From NCBI RefSeq assembly GCF_014694375.1, contig NZ_JAAUWW010000003.1, forward strand, positions 207,849-271,848: a stretch of DNA of 64,000 nt. The letters are read 5' to 3'. Below, piece by piece: positions 1 through 9,347 of this stretch. The notes beneath the pieces are model-generated. The model saw nothing but the letters and a program-made list of their open reading frames with translations. It had not been told where the DNA came from and made no database searches. Source of the stretch: Vibrio sp. S17_S38 (GTDB taxonomy: Bacteria > Pseudomonadota > Gammaproteobacteria > Enterobacterales > Vibrionaceae). A program made the position numbers and the translations under genes. How positions within the stretch are numbered: the stretch's first letter is position 1; each line of letters opens with the position of its first letter.

Positions 1-304
1 TCTGCAACAGGTGATCCCTCACGAAATTGCACATTTAATTACCTATCATCAATTTGGTCGAGTTCGCCCTCATGGAAAAGAATGGCAAGCAGTCATGATC
101 AAAGTGTTCAAACTCAACCCCGAAACTCGTCATCAGTTTGATGTCAGTTCCGTTCAAGGTCTGACGTTTGAATATCGTTGCCAGTGCCAAAACCATACGA
201 TAAGTATTCGCCGTCATAACAAGATAATAAGACAGCAAACTCAATATCATTGCACCCGCTGTAAAGCACAATTACAGCCTGTCATTAATACATCGAACGA
301 CTGA
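1..304 (+). CDS. sprT: SprT-like zinc metalloprotease family protein, C-terminal part (cut by window edge)
   Basis: The reading frame is open from the left edge (codon phase from base 2) and about 100 residues are visible. It begins within the zinc-binding helix, HEIAH, an HExxH motif, followed by a basic segment and a C-terminal zinc-ribbon-like part with CQC and CTRC cysteine pairs. This arrangement is typical of SprT proteins, whose exact role in bacteria is poorly known. It lies 83 bases before rsmE. In many vibrios endA sits between these two genes; here there is no room for it. The GTG at base 11 is internal to the family domain, so the true start is outside the window. Confidence 0.85.
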   Translation, partial: LQQVIPHEIAHLITYHQFGRVRPHGKEWQAVMIKVFKLNPETRHQFDVSSVQGLTFEYRCQCQNHTISIRRHNKIIRQQTQYHCTRCKAQLQPVINTSND

Positions 305-387
305 TTAAATGCCTCTTCAGCCCTTGTTTTTTTGAACAACAACATCCATGTTATGAATAGACTATCCATCCGATCACAGGTTACACC

Positions 388-1119
388 ATGAGAATCCCTA
401 GAATTTACCACCCTGAAACCATTATTGGGCTTGGTGAACTCCCCCTTTCTGACGATGCATCTGGCCATATTGGACGTGTTCTTCGTATGACGACAGGCCA
501 AGAGGTTTTGCTATTTGATGGCAGTGGCGCAGAATTTCCCGCCACTATCGCATCGGTTTCTAAGAAAAATGTCACGGTTGAATTACATAAACGTATTGAA
601 AGATCTGTTGAATCTCCTTTAGATCTGCATCTTGGGCAAGTCATCTCTCGTGGTGACAAAATGGAATTCACCATTCAAAAAGCGGTAGAGCTTGGGGTAA
701 ATACCATTACGCCGTTAATCTCAGTACGCTGTGGCGTAAAGCTAAATAGCGAACGTTTTGATAAAAAATTACAACAGTGGCAAAAAATAGCGATTGCCGC
801 TTGTGAGCAATGTGGTCGTAATATCGTTCCGCAAATTCGCCCATTAATGCAACTAGAACAATGGTGCGCGGAGGACTATGATGGCCTCAAACTCAATTTA
901 CATCCAAGAGCAAAATACTCAATCAACACCTTGCCTGAACCGGTTAATAAAGTTCGTTTATTAATTGGCCCTGAAGGTGGTTTGTCTGATGAAGAAATTC
1001 AAATGACCGAACAGTATAAATTTGAAGAAACCTTATTAGGACCGCGCGTTCTGCGAACCGAAACCGCAGGCCTTTCCGCCATCACCGCACTACAAGTTCG
1101 TTTTGGCGATCTGGGCTAA
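388..1119 (+). CDS. rsmE: 16S rRNA m3U1498 methyltransferase RsmE
   Basis: 243 residues, the normal RsmE length. The N-terminal third is the PUA-like RNA-binding part, and the C-terminal part is a SPOUT fold with the knot motif [13 protein letters not shown] and [12 protein letters not shown], which bind S-adenosylmethionine. The enzyme methylates N3 of U1498 in 16S rRNA within the 30S subunit. It is followed 39 bases later by gshB, a conserved neighbour in gamma-proteobacteria, so co-transcription is likely. The ATG was chosen because the protein begins MRIPRIYHP as in the family. Confidence 0.96.
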   Translation: MRIPRIYHPETIIGLGELPLSDDASGHIGRVLRMTTGQEVLLFDGSGAEFPATIASVSKKNVTVELHKRIERSVESPLDLHLGQVISRGDKMEFTIQKAVELGVNTITPLISVRCGVKLNSERFDKKLQQWQKIAIAACEQCGRNIVPQIRPLMQLEQWCAEDYDGLKLNLHPRAKYSINTLPEPVNKVRLLIGPEGGLSDEEIQMTEQYKFEETLLGPRVLRTETAGLSAITALQVRFGDLG

Positions 1120-1158
1120 ATCTAGCCAGCGGCTATTTAATATAAGCAGGAGAAACAC

Positions 1159-2106
1159 ATGAAAATCGGCATCGTAATGGACCCAATCTCATCCATTAAT
1201 ATCAAGAAAGATTCAAGTTTTGCCATGATGTTAGAAGCACAGCGTCGCGGTTGGGAAATCCATTACATGGAAATGGCGGATCTGCATTTAGAGCAAGGTG
1301 TCGCGATTGCAGACACAAAAACCGTCACTCTTATCGAAGATCCTGCTAAATGGTATGAATTCAACTCAGAACAAACGATTGAATTGTCGGAACTTGATGC
1401 AGTACTCATGCGCAAAGATCCTCCTTTCGACACTGAGTTTATCTATGCAACTTACATTCTTGAACGCGCAGAAGAAAAAGGCACGTTAATCGTCAATAAA
1501 CCGCAAAGCCTGCGTGATTGTAATGAGAAACTGTTTACTGCTTGGTTCCCAGAATTAACCCCAACGACTATTGTTACGCGTAAAGCTGAAAAAATTAAAG
1601 CATTCAAAGAAAAACATGGTGATGTAATTTTAAAGCCGCTTGATGGCATGGGTGGCGCTTCTATTTTCCGTGTAAAACAAGATGATCCAAACGTTTCTGT
1701 GATCATTGAAACCTTGACTAATCACGGTCAGAACTACGCAATGGCGCAAACCTTCGTGCCTGATATCAGCAATGGCGATAAACGTATTTTAGTCGTAGAT
1801 GGCGAACCGATGCCTTATTGCTTAGCTCGCATTCCAGCTAAAGGCGAAACTCGTGGCAACTTAGCTGCTGGCGGTCGTGGTGAAGCTCGTCCATTGAGTG
1901 AAACTGATCTTAAAATAGCTCTGGCTGTCGCCCCAACGCTAAAAGAAAAAGGGCTGATATTTGTTGGCCTTGATGTTATTGGCGATAAACTCACTGAAAT
2001 TAACGTCACTAGCCCGACTTGCATTAAAGAAATTGAAGCTGCATTTGATATTTCAATTACCGGTAAGTTAATGGATGCCATTGAACAACGAGTCAATGAA
2101 AAATAA
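1159..2106 (+). CDS. gshB: glutathione synthetase
   Basis: 315 residues, full length. The ATP-grasp enzyme joins gamma-glutamylcysteine and glycine with ATP hydrolysis, the last step of cytosolic glutathione synthesis. Visible family marks are the N-terminal KIGIVMDPI strand, the DGMGGASIFR glycine-rich ATP loop (around residue 170), and the C-terminal GLDVIGDKLTEINVTSPT segment holding metal ligands. A clear ribosome site (GCAGGAG) precedes the ATG. It lies downstream of rsmE and upstream of yqgE, the usual Vibrio order. Confidence 0.97.
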   Translation: MKIGIVMDPISSINIKKDSSFAMMLEAQRRGWEIHYMEMADLHLEQGVAIADTKTVTLIEDPAKWYEFNSEQTIELSELDAVLMRKDPPFDTEFIYATYILERAEEKGTLIVNKPQSLRDCNEKLFTAWFPELTPTTIVTRKAEKIKAFKEKHGDVILKPLDGMGGASIFRVKQDDPNVSVIIETLTNHGQNYAMAQTFVPDISNGDKRILVVDGEPMPYCLARIPAKGETRGNLAAGGRGEARPLSETDLKIALAVAPTLKEKGLIFVGLDVIGDKLTEINVTSPTCIKEIEAAFDISITGKLMDAIEQRVNEK

Positions 2107-2135
2107 TTATTATCAATATAGTTATTAATAAAAGT

Positions 2136-2168
2136 AGTCTGTTCATAATCAGTAATTATTAACAGACT
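2136..2168 (+). other. hairpin in the gshB-yqgE gap
   Basis: An 8-bp perfect inverted repeat (AGTCTGTT / AACAGACT) with a 17-base AT-rich loop lies in the 170-base gap between gshB and yqgE. It has no T-run after it, so it may slow RNA decay or weakly terminate. Its function is inferred only. Confidence 0.35.
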
Positions 2169-2276
2169 GATATAAAGCCAATAGCGATCAAGCAAGGTAA
2201 GTAACAATCACCAACGGCTAATGATTCTGCTTACTAAAAAATAGTAGGCAGGTCATAAAACTGACACGGAGAGAAT

Positions 2277-2840
2277 ATGAATTTAACCGATCATTTTCTG
2301 ATCGCCATGCCAAGCATGAAAGATCAAAATTTCACTCGAACCGTAATTTACCTGTGTGAGCATAATGATGATGGCGCAATGGGGTTAGTGATTAATGCTC
2401 CAATCGGCATTAACATTGGCAACATGTTGCAGCAAATTGATGTTCAGCCTGTTCATCCACAAATTTGCACCAAAAGCCTACAAAATCCGGTGTTAAATGG
2501 TGGTCCTGTCGCAACCGACTGTGGCTTTATTCTGCATCAATTAAAAGATGACTATCAATCCAGCATTGAGATTAATCAGCATTTAGCCGTGACGACATCG
2601 AAAGATATCTTAACAGTACTTGGCACCGAAGCTGAACCTAAACAATACTTAGTGACATTAGGTTATTCAGGTTGGAGCGCTGGTCAATTAGAGCAAGAAT
2701 TACTGGATAATGTTTGGTTAACCACCCCAGCCGATCCCAGTATAATCTTTGATACTCCACCTGCTTTACGTTGGAAAAAAGCCGTTCAATCATTGGGTAT
2801 TGATACCGCTCAGCTTTCAATTGATTCTGGCCACGCATGA
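2277..2840 (+). CDS. yqgE: YqgE/AlgH family protein (DUF179)
   Basis: 187 residues. The N-terminus [13 protein letters not shown] and the [12 protein letters not shown] and LNGGPV segments are signature stretches of the UPF0301/AlgH family. The biochemical role is not settled; in Pseudomonas the relative AlgH affects alginate production. The family has a conserved place directly before ruvX, kept here with a 48-base gap. A GGAGAG ribosome site precedes the ATG. Confidence 0.94.
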   Translation: MNLTDHFLIAMPSMKDQNFTRTVIYLCEHNDDGAMGLVINAPIGINIGNMLQQIDVQPVHPQICTKSLQNPVLNGGPVATDCGFILHQLKDDYQSSIEINQHLAVTTSKDILTVLGTEAEPKQYLVTLGYSGWSAGQLEQELLDNVWLTTPADPSIIFDTPPALRWKKAVQSLGIDTAQLSIDSGHA

Positions 2841-2888
2841 TCCCAATAATAAACATCCATCATATTCGCTACTTATAACGAGAAACCC

Positions 2889-3311
2889 ATGACTAACCAA
2901 ACCATTATGGCATTTGACTACGGCACTAAAAGCATTGGTAGTGCCATAGGGCAAACCATCACAGGTACAGCTTCACCTTTGAAAGCATTCAAGGCTGTAG
3001 ATGGTATTCCTAAATGGGATGAAATTGAAAAGCAAATTAAAGAATGGCAACCAAACTTAATTGTGGTCGGCCTACCAACGGATATGGAAGGTAAAGATCT
3101 CACCACCATCACCACTCGCGCTAAAAAATTCGGTAACCGTTTATTTGGTCGTTTTGGCGTTGCAGTTGAGATGCATGATGAGCGTTTATCTACTCAAGAA
3201 GCACGAGCTGAGCTCTTTCAAATGGGAGGATATAAAGCTCTGACTAAAGGTAATGTGGATTGCCAGTCTGCGGTAGTCATTTTAGAAAGTTGGTTCGAAG
3301 CACAGTATTAA
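2889..3311 (+). CDS. ruvX: Holliday junction resolvase-like / pre-16S rRNA nuclease YqgF
   Basis: 140 residues with an RNase H-like fold: catalytic aspartate in FDYGTKSIG near residue 10, a central VVGLPT strand, and [11 protein letters not shown] toward the C-terminus. Family members process the 5' end of pre-16S rRNA and have also been described as putative Holliday junction resolvases. It is the last gene of the plus-strand group and is followed by a bidirectional terminator before convergent pilU. Confidence 0.94.
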   Translation: MTNQTIMAFDYGTKSIGSAIGQTITGTASPLKAFKAVDGIPKWDEIEKQIKEWQPNLIVVGLPTDMEGKDLTTITTRAKKFGNRLFGRFGVAVEMHDERLSTQEARAELFQMGGYKALTKGNVDCQSAVVILESWFEAQY

Positions 3312-3327
3312 TCCAATAAATTGAATA

Positions 3328-3358
3328 GCAGGGACTAAAATCACAGCCCCTGCCTTTT
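3328..3358. terminator. bidirectional terminator between ruvX and pilU
   Basis: GCAGGG pairs with CCCTGC across a 14-base loop, followed by CTTTTAT. It lies between convergent genes and so probably serves both. Confidence 0.7.
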
Positions 3359-3361
3359 ATG

Positions 3362-4471
3362 TTACCTCATATCAATCTTAATCCCTTTTAACTTCTCACT
3401 CTCCGTCACTGGAGCATCAACTAAAGTTTTAAGCATCATACGCAGATCGTTAGCCGAGTCGGCACTGTGCATGGCGTCATCAAGGCTGATTTTATCTTCT
3501 TGCAACAATTTAAATAATGCTTGATCAAAGGTTTGCATACCTGATTCAGTTGAGAGGGTCATTGCCGTTTTTAATTCATGTAAATCGCCACGACGGATCA
3601 AATCTGAAATACGCGGGGTGTTAAGTAAGACCTCAAACACTCCATGTCGCCCTTCGCCATTTTTATCTCGGATCAATTGTTGCGCGACAACCCCTTTAAG
3701 ATTCAGAGATAAATCAAACAAGAACTGCTCTTTTTGATCTTTCGGCACTAGATGTAAAATACGCTCTAATGCTTGATTAGCATTATTAGCATGCAATGTT
3801 GCCATACAAAGGTGGCCTGTTTCAGCAAACGTCATCGCATATTCCATGGTTTCACGGCTGCGGATCTCACCGATTAAAATCATATCTTGCGCTTGGCGTA
3901 ATGAATTTTTTAAAGCAATTTCGTAACTATCAGTATCAAGGCCAACTTCTCGTTGAGTGACAATACACTTTTTATGTTCATGTACGAATTCAATCGGATC
4001 TTCGACGGTTAAAATATGGCCTGTTTGATTTGAGTTTCGATACCCCGTCATTGCCGCCATTGAGGTGGATTTACCCGATCCAGTGGCTCCAACCACCAAC
4101 ACCAACCCACGTTTTGAAGTGCATAAACTTTTCAGCACTTCAGGTAGATGCAAATCTTCCATACTTGGAATATTGGTTTCAATTCGGCGGATCACCGCGC
4201 CCGGTAATTCACGCTGAAAAAAAGCACTGACACGAAATCGTCCACTGCTTCGCATAATCGCAAAATTTGATTCATGTTCGTGTTGGAAGCTTTGTTGCCT
4301 TTCTTCATCCATCATGTCAAACAATAGCGCTTCAATAGCGCTTTTATCTAATTGATCGCCATGGGCTTTTAACTCACCATCAATACGAAATAAACAAGGT
4401 GCGCCAACGGTTAAATAAATATCCGATGCTTTCGATGTCACCATGGCCTCTAAAATTTGATCCAATTGCAT
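3362..4471 (-). CDS. pilU: PilU, accessory type IV pilus retraction ATPase
   Basis: 369 residues. Walker A is GATGSGKST at residues 128-135; the Walker B-like segment is DMILIGEIRSRETME, and an ATLHANNANQA histidine-box segment follows. These belong to the PilT/PilU ring ATPases that depolymerise the type IV pilus at the inner membrane. The C-terminal extension after QTFDQALFKL is longer than in PilT, which separates PilU from PilT. It lies 85 bases downstream of pilT on the same strand, the usual pilTU operon. Confidence 0.95.
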   Translation of the reverse strand: MQLDQILEAMVTSKASDIYLTVGAPCLFRIDGELKAHGDQLDKSAIEALLFDMMDEERQQSFQHEHESNFAIMRSSGRFRVSAFFQRELPGAVIRRIETNIPSMEDLHLPEVLKSLCTSKRGLVLVVGATGSGKSTSMAAMTGYRNSNQTGHILTVEDPIEFVHEHKKCIVTQREVGLDTDSYEIALKNSLRQAQDMILIGEIRSRETMEYAMTFAETGHLCMATLHANNANQALERILHLVPKDQKEQFLFDLSLNLKGVVAQQLIRDKNGEGRHGVFEVLLNTPRISDLIRRGDLHELKTAMTLSTESGMQTFDQALFKLLQEDKISLDDAMHSADSANDLRMMLKTLVDAPVTESEKLKGIKIDMR

Positions 4472-4556
4472 TTATTCATCCTTGGTTGGCGTGTCCACTT
4501 TATGTCTGTTAGATCTATTTTGTTTGCTAAATTTACTTTGTTAAACATCAAGTCGG

Positions 4557-5594
4557 TTAATAAAGCGAATCCATACCTTCAATTTTTTGCTTCGCTTCTT
4601 CCGTATCGACGATACCTTGTGCGATTAATTTTCTGGCGGCTTGCTCCATGGTTTGCATTCCTGTTGCTGAGCCTGTTTGAATCATCGACATCATCTGCGC
4701 CACTTTATCTTCACGGATTAAGTTACGAATAGCAGGTGTTGCGATCATGACTTCATGACAGGCCACACGCCCCCCACCATTACGTTTAAGGAGTTTTTGA
4801 GCCACAACAGCACGTATGGATTCAGATAGCATAGAACGCACCATATTTTTATCAGCGCCGGGAAACACATCAATGATTCTATCGATGGTTTTGGCAGCAG
4901 AACTAGTATGCAAAGTAGCAAATACCAAATGGCCAGTTTCCGCAGCAGTAAGCGCAAGACTAATCGTTTCTTGGTCTCGTGATTCACCCACTAAAATTAC
5001 ATCAGGGTCTTCTCGTAATGCAGAACGTAACGCAGAATTAAAGCTTTTCGTATCACGATGTACTTCGCGCTGGTTGACCAAACATTTATTATTGGCATGA
5101 GTAAATTCAATCGGATCTTCAATCGTCAGAATATGTTTTTTCTGATTACGATTAATATAATCAACCATAGCAGCCAACGTTGTAGATTTCCCTGAACCTG
5201 TTGGTCCTGTTACTAGCACCAAACCTTTTTCATAATTAGCAATTTTTTCTAAGATATCAGGGGCAGAAATATCCTCTAATGATGGAATAGTCATTGGAAT
5301 AGTACGAAACACCGCTGCGCAACCACGGGATTGATTGAAAGCATTGACACGAAAGCGCCCAACATTAGGCAGTTCAAAAGAAAAATCAATTTCGAATTTT
5401 TCTTCATATTCACTGCGTTGAGCATCATTCATAATATCAAAGATTAAGGCATGAACTTCTGAATGAGAAAATGCCTCCATTTCTAGCTTTCTGACATCGC
5501 CATCAATACGTAACATTGGGGGGACACCAGCAGAAAGATGTAGATCTGATGCATTATGCTTTACACTAAAATCCAATAACTCAGCGATATTCAT
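4557..5594 (-). CDS. pilT: PilT, type IV pilus retraction ATPase
   Basis: 345 residues. Walker A is GPTGSGKST at residues 130-137, Walker B is DPDVILVGESRDQET, and the AIRNLIRE motif characteristic of PilT follows. The hexameric motor drives pilus retraction, twitching and DNA uptake. The family usually has GEMRD; here the sequence is GESRD, a small variation. It is transcribed divergently from yggS with 26 bases between the start codons, so the promoters overlap. Confidence 0.96.
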   Translation of the reverse strand: MNIAELLDFSVKHNASDLHLSAGVPPMLRIDGDVRKLEMEAFSHSEVHALIFDIMNDAQRSEYEEKFEIDFSFELPNVGRFRVNAFNQSRGCAAVFRTIPMTIPSLEDISAPDILEKIANYEKGLVLVTGPTGSGKSTTLAAMVDYINRNQKKHILTIEDPIEFTHANNKCLVNQREVHRDTKSFNSALRSALREDPDVILVGESRDQETISLALTAAETGHLVFATLHTSSAAKTIDRIIDVFPGADKNMVRSMLSESIRAVVAQKLLKRNGGGRVACHEVMIATPAIRNLIREDKVAQMMSMIQTGSATGMQTMEQAARKLIAQGIVDTEEAKQKIEGMDSLY

Positions 5595-5620
5595 TACTAT
5601 TCCTTACTGAAACCAAAATT

Positions 5621-6346
5621 ATGTCTACTATTCAAAAAAATATAGAACACATTCACTGCCAAATACGGGCTGCGGAAGAAAAATTCTCACGCCCATCGCA
5701 ATCAGTACAGCTCTTAGCGGTGAGTAAAACCAAACCAATTGAAGCATTAGAACAAGCGATTGCCGCTGGTCAACGTCAATTTGGAGAAAACTACGTACAA
5801 GAAGGCGTGGATAAAATCCATTACTTTGACCAACACTATAACCAGAGCGAGCTTGAATGGCACTTCATTGGTCCAATTCAATCCAACAAAACTCGACTCA
5901 TCGCAGAAAATTTCGATTGGGTACACTCCGTTGATCGCGAAAAAATAGCCCAGCGACTTAATGACCAACGAGCCGAACATATTGAAAAAACCAATACAAA
6001 CCCGTTACAGGTGCTTATTCAAGTCAATACCAGTGGTGAAGAATCGAAATCAGGTATTGATCATACCGATGTTTTTGCACTCGCGCAGTTGATAAATACT
6101 TTACCTAACCTCACATTAAGAGGATTGATGTCGATTCCTGAAAACGTGCCAGATCATCAATCACAACTGGCTGCTTTTCAACAATTAGAGCAATTGCATC
6201 AAAAACTTAAAACTCTTTATCCTCAAGTCGATACCTTATCGATGGGAATGAGTGGCGACATGCAAGCCGCGATTGAAGCAGGCAGCACAATGGTTCGAAT
6301 TGGTACCGCTATTTTTGGAGCAAGAGATTACTCTCAATCTAAATAA
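5621..6346 (+). CDS. yggS: YggS family pyridoxal-phosphate homeostasis protein
   Basis: 241 residues, a single-domain TIM-barrel PLP-binding protein related to the N-terminal domain of alanine racemase. The PLP-binding lysine is K36 in LLAVSKTKP. Other conserved stretches are FGENYVQE, WHFIGPIQSNKTR, and SMGMSGDMQAAIEAGSTMVRIGTAIFG near the C-terminus, which binds phosphate. It helps buffer cellular PLP. The neighbours pilT (divergent) and proC (downstream) match the conserved pilT-yggS-proC-yggT order. Confidence 0.96.
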   Translation: MSTIQKNIEHIHCQIRAAEEKFSRPSQSVQLLAVSKTKPIEALEQAIAAGQRQFGENYVQEGVDKIHYFDQHYNQSELEWHFIGPIQSNKTRLIAENFDWVHSVDREKIAQRLNDQRAEHIEKTNTNPLQVLIQVNTSGEESKSGIDHTDVFALAQLINTLPNLTLRGLMSIPENVPDHQSQLAAFQQLEQLHQKLKTLYPQVDTLSMGMSGDMQAAIEAGSTMVRIGTAIFGARDYSQSK

Positions 6347-6459
6347 GTATTCCTTTAAAATCCGAACGATGCTGCATCTGAAGCGTCATAATTGAATTTA
6401 TCAGGCATAATGACCGTAATGGATTAAGCGTCATTATTATCAAATTAAGGTGATGTCAC

Positions 6460-7278
6460 ATGGAACAGCGCAAAATTAGCTTTATTGGTTCGGGCAACAT
6501 GGCTCGTTCTATCTTCGCAGGTATGCTATCAAGCGGTTACAAAGCCAAAAACATTGCCGCTACCGGTCGCGATGAAGGCAAACTAAAAGATTTAACGGAC
6601 TGCTATGGTATCCATACTACGACCGATAACGCCAATGCTGTACAAGATGCTGATGTGGTTATTTTAGCGGTTAAACCTCAAATGATGTCTGATGTCTGTG
6701 AAGCATTTAAAACCATCGATTTGAGCAATAAGCTGATCATTTCTATTGCGGCGGGTATTTCCGCTAAACGATTAACTGAAATGCTCGGCCAAGAGGTGAA
6801 TCTGGTTCGCGTGATGCCAAATACACCATCTTTAGTTGGCAAAGGCATGAGTGGGCTTTATGCTACGCCGCAAGTTTCTGGCGCTGATAAACACTTTGCA
6901 GGTGATTTAATGTCTGCGGTAGGAGAGATTTGTTGGGTTGCTCAAGAATCAGGAATCAACAATATCATTGCAGCTGCGGGCAGTGCTCCAGCGTATTTCT
7001 TCTTATTTATGGAAGCGATGCAGCAAGAAGCTATCGCCCAAGGTTTTGACCAAGATACCGCACGCCTTCTAGTACAACAAGCGGCATTAGGCGCAGCAGA
7101 AATGGTGGTTGCAAGCCCTGAATTAGAATTATCAACATTACGTGAACAAGTAACATCGAAAGGTGGTACGACAGCTGAAGCGATACGAACGTTTAATGAC
7201 TGTCATTTATCAGCCATTGTTTCGAAAGCGATGCAAGCGGCGGTTAAACGCGCTGAAGAGATGGAAAAACAACTGTAA
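6460..7278 (+). CDS. proC: pyrroline-5-carboxylate reductase
   Basis: 272 residues. The N-terminal Rossmann motif FIGSGNMARSI binds NAD(P)H; VRVMPNTPSLVGKGMS and the C-terminal LREQVTSKGGTTAEA are P5CR signatures. It catalyses the last step of proline synthesis. It lies 113 bases after yggS and 65 bases before yggT, probably in one transcription unit. An AAGGTGATGTCAC leader gives the ribosome site. Confidence 0.97.
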   Translation: MEQRKISFIGSGNMARSIFAGMLSSGYKAKNIAATGRDEGKLKDLTDCYGIHTTTDNANAVQDADVVILAVKPQMMSDVCEAFKTIDLSNKLIISIAAGISAKRLTEMLGQEVNLVRVMPNTPSLVGKGMSGLYATPQVSGADKHFAGDLMSAVGEICWVAQESGINNIIAAAGSAPAYFFLFMEAMQQEAIAQGFDQDTARLLVQQAALGAAEMVVASPELELSTLREQVTSKGGTTAEAIRTFNDCHLSAIVSKAMQAAVKRAEEMEKQL

Positions 7279-7343
7279 ATAAAAACAACCGTAAACATTT
7301 AGCTTTCCAATAAAATTATCATATTAACCAAGGTTTTACATAA

Positions 7344-7898
7344 ATGAATTCTCTTAATTTTTTAGTCTCTACTGTTTTTGACCTTTATATCATGGTGGTC
7401 ATTTTACGAGTTTGGCTACAACTTGCCCGCGCTGATTTTTATAATCCATTCTCACAATCGATTGTAAAACTGACTCAGCCTATCGTGGCACCTCTACGTA
7501 GAATTATTCCTTCGATTGGGAATGTGGATCTTGCCACGGTTATTTTTGCCTACGCGCTTAGTGTTTTAAAATTTGTAACCTTAATTTTCATTTCGAATGG
7601 TCAGTTCGTCTTCGATATGGGCTTTCTCGTTTGGGGAGGATTATCTTTAGTTAAAGCTATTGGCGGTCTACTATTCTGGATTTTATTACTGCGCGCTATT
7701 TTAAGTTGGGTAAGCCAAGGCCGTAGTCCAGTTGAATATGTGATGACACAATTAACTGAACCACTACTTGCGCCTATTCGCCGTATTCTTCCGCCAATGG
7801 GTGGTTTTGATCTCAGTGTTCTTGTGCTGTTCTTAATTCTGCAATTTGCTAATTATCTAATGGGCGATTTGATTGGCCCTATTTGGTATCAACTGTAA
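7344..7898 (+). CDS. yggT: YggT family membrane protein
   Basis: 184 residues with two tandem YGGT repeats, each made of two hydrophobic segments and a PF/LxP(I/L)RRI(I/L)P motif (TQPIVAPLRRIIP near residue 50 and TEPLLAPIRRILP near residue 140). It is an inner-membrane protein linked in some bacteria to osmotic tolerance or division placement; the molecular role is unsettled. It sits between proC and yggU as usual. Confidence 0.94.
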   Translation: MNSLNFLVSTVFDLYIMVVILRVWLQLARADFYNPFSQSIVKLTQPIVAPLRRIIPSIGNVDLATVIFAYALSVLKFVTLIFISNGQFVFDMGFLVWGGLSLVKAIGGLLFWILLLRAILSWVSQGRSPVEYVMTQLTEPLLAPIRRILPPMGGFDLSVLVLFLILQFANYLMGDLIGPIWYQL

Positions 7899-7917
7899 TC
7901 CTAGCTGAATTATAATA

Positions 7918-8229
7918 ATGGCGGATGCAGTCCAGCGTGTGGAACAAGACATCGTTCTGCACGTCTATATCCAACCAAAAGCAAGCCGAGATCAAATTGT
8001 AGGTTTACATGGCGACGAACTGAAAATCGCCATCACTGCCCCGCCAGTTGATGGCAAAGCAAATGCCTATTTAACCAAATATCTTGCGAAACAATTTAAA
8101 GTGGCGAAAGGATCAATAAAGATTGAAAAAGGTGAATTAGGGCGACATAAACAAATTCGTGTAATATCACCAAGTCTTATTCCTGCATCTATTGAAGACT
8201 TACTGCAGTCAGACTATCGCCATAAATAA
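7918..8229 (+). CDS. yggU: YggU family protein (DUF167)
   Basis: 103 residues. The [19 protein letters not shown] and [19 protein letters not shown] stretches define the small DUF167/UPF0235 fold. The function is unknown. It starts 20 bases after yggT and is probably translationally linked to that operon. Confidence 0.94.
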   Translation: MADAVQRVEQDIVLHVYIQPKASRDQIVGLHGDELKIAITAPPVDGKANAYLTKYLAKQFKVAKGSIKIEKGELGRHKQIRVISPSLIPASIEDLLQSDYRHK

Positions 8230-8275
8230 AGCACACCTAACTATTCTTTGTCTTCGGTTTCTAAGGAAGTATGAA

Positions 8276-8710
8276 ATGAAAAAATGGCTCTTAACCGCAC
8301 TAATTAGCCTTATCTCTCTTCCGAGCTATGCTGAACAATTTAAGAATATTAAAAATAGTGAAATTCATTACTCAGCCTTCAATTCAACGTTGATCACCGC
8401 TGAAGTTGCAACCCAATATCAACTAAAGCGTAATGGCCATTCTGCTATTTTAAATATCAGTGTGCTGGATAATTCCAAACTGGGTAAACCAGCCGTAAAT
8501 GCCACCATTACGGGTACAGCCAAAAACTTAATTGGGCAAATCAAAACGCTTGAATTCAAACAAATAAAAGAAGGTAAATCGATTTATTATTTAGCACAAT
8601 TTTCGATTTCAGATGAAGAAAACCTAACCTTTAATATCAATGTTGATGCTGGCATGACCGGCAGTGGACCAATAACGTTTACTCAAAAGTTTTATGTTGA
8701 AAATAAATAA
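8276..8710 (+). CDS. secreted DUF4426-type protein
   Basis: 144 residues from the ATG at 8276, chosen because the ribosome site CTAAGGAAG lies just upstream and the protein then starts with a classic signal peptide ([19 protein letters not shown], cleaved before EQF). The remainder looks like an Ig-like beta fold without recognisable catalytic residues. Vibrios carry a periplasmic DUF4426 protein at this place between yggU and rdgB, and this is the basis for the call. Function unknown. Confidence 0.8.
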   Translation: MKKWLLTALISLISLPSYAEQFKNIKNSEIHYSAFNSTLITAEVATQYQLKRNGHSAILNISVLDNSKLGKPAVNATITGTAKNLIGQIKTLEFKQIKEGKSIYYLAQFSISDEENLTFNINVDAGMTGSGPITFTQKFYVENK

Positions 8711-8727
8711 CCAATTTAGGATATAAG

Positions 8728-9336
8728 ATGAAGAAGCTTGTTCTCGCCACTGGCAATCAAGGCAAAGTAAAAGAAATGGCCAGTTTATTGGCGGATTTTG
8801 GTTTTGAGATCCACGCTCAAAGTGAATTCAACCTTATCGAAGCTGAAGAAACCGGTGCCACCTTTATCGAAAATGCCATCATTAAGGCTCGTCATGCAGC
8901 GAAAGCAACCGGATTACCAGCGATTGCTGATGATTCTGGCTTAGAAGTGGATTATCTAAAAGGTGCACCGGGTATCTATTCCGCTCGTTATGCAGGTGAG
9001 GATGCCAGTGATAAGCAAAATCTAGACAAACTATTAGCCGCCATGAAAGATGTGCCAGCTAAGCAGCGCAGCGCTCGTTTTCATTGTGTGTTAGTTCTAA
9101 TGAGACATGAAAACGATCCAACGCCATTAGTTTGTCATGGTGAGTGGGAAGGTGAAATTCTGACAGAAGCGATGGGCGAAAATGGTTTTGGCTACGATCC
9201 AATTTTTTGGGTACCAGAAGATAATTGCTCATCGGCGCAACTTGAACCAGTACGGAAAAAGCAATTATCTCATCGTGGTAAAGCCCTGAAAAAATTATTT
9301 ACCGCGCTAACCGAAGCGCCTAACTTCATCCAATAA
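8728..9336 (+). CDS. rdgB: RdgB/HAM1 non-canonical purine NTP pyrophosphatase
   Basis: 202 residues. [14 protein letters not shown] at the N-terminus binds nucleotide phosphate, [25 protein letters not shown] holds the catalytic and metal residues, and [11 protein letters not shown] with SHRGKAL closes the active site. It hydrolyses dITP, XTP and ITP to monophosphates, preventing their incorporation into DNA. It is followed 11 bases later by hemW, the conserved pairing. Confidence 0.97.
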   Translation: MKKLVLATGNQGKVKEMASLLADFGFEIHAQSEFNLIEAEETGATFIENAIIKARHAAKATGLPAIADDSGLEVDYLKGAPGIYSARYAGEDASDKQNLDKLLAAMKDVPAKQRSARFHCVLVLMRHENDPTPLVCHGEWEGEILTEAMGENGFGYDPIFWVPEDNCSSAQLEPVRKKQLSHRGKALKKLFTALTEAPNFIQ

Positions 9337-9347
9337 GGCTCCAATAC

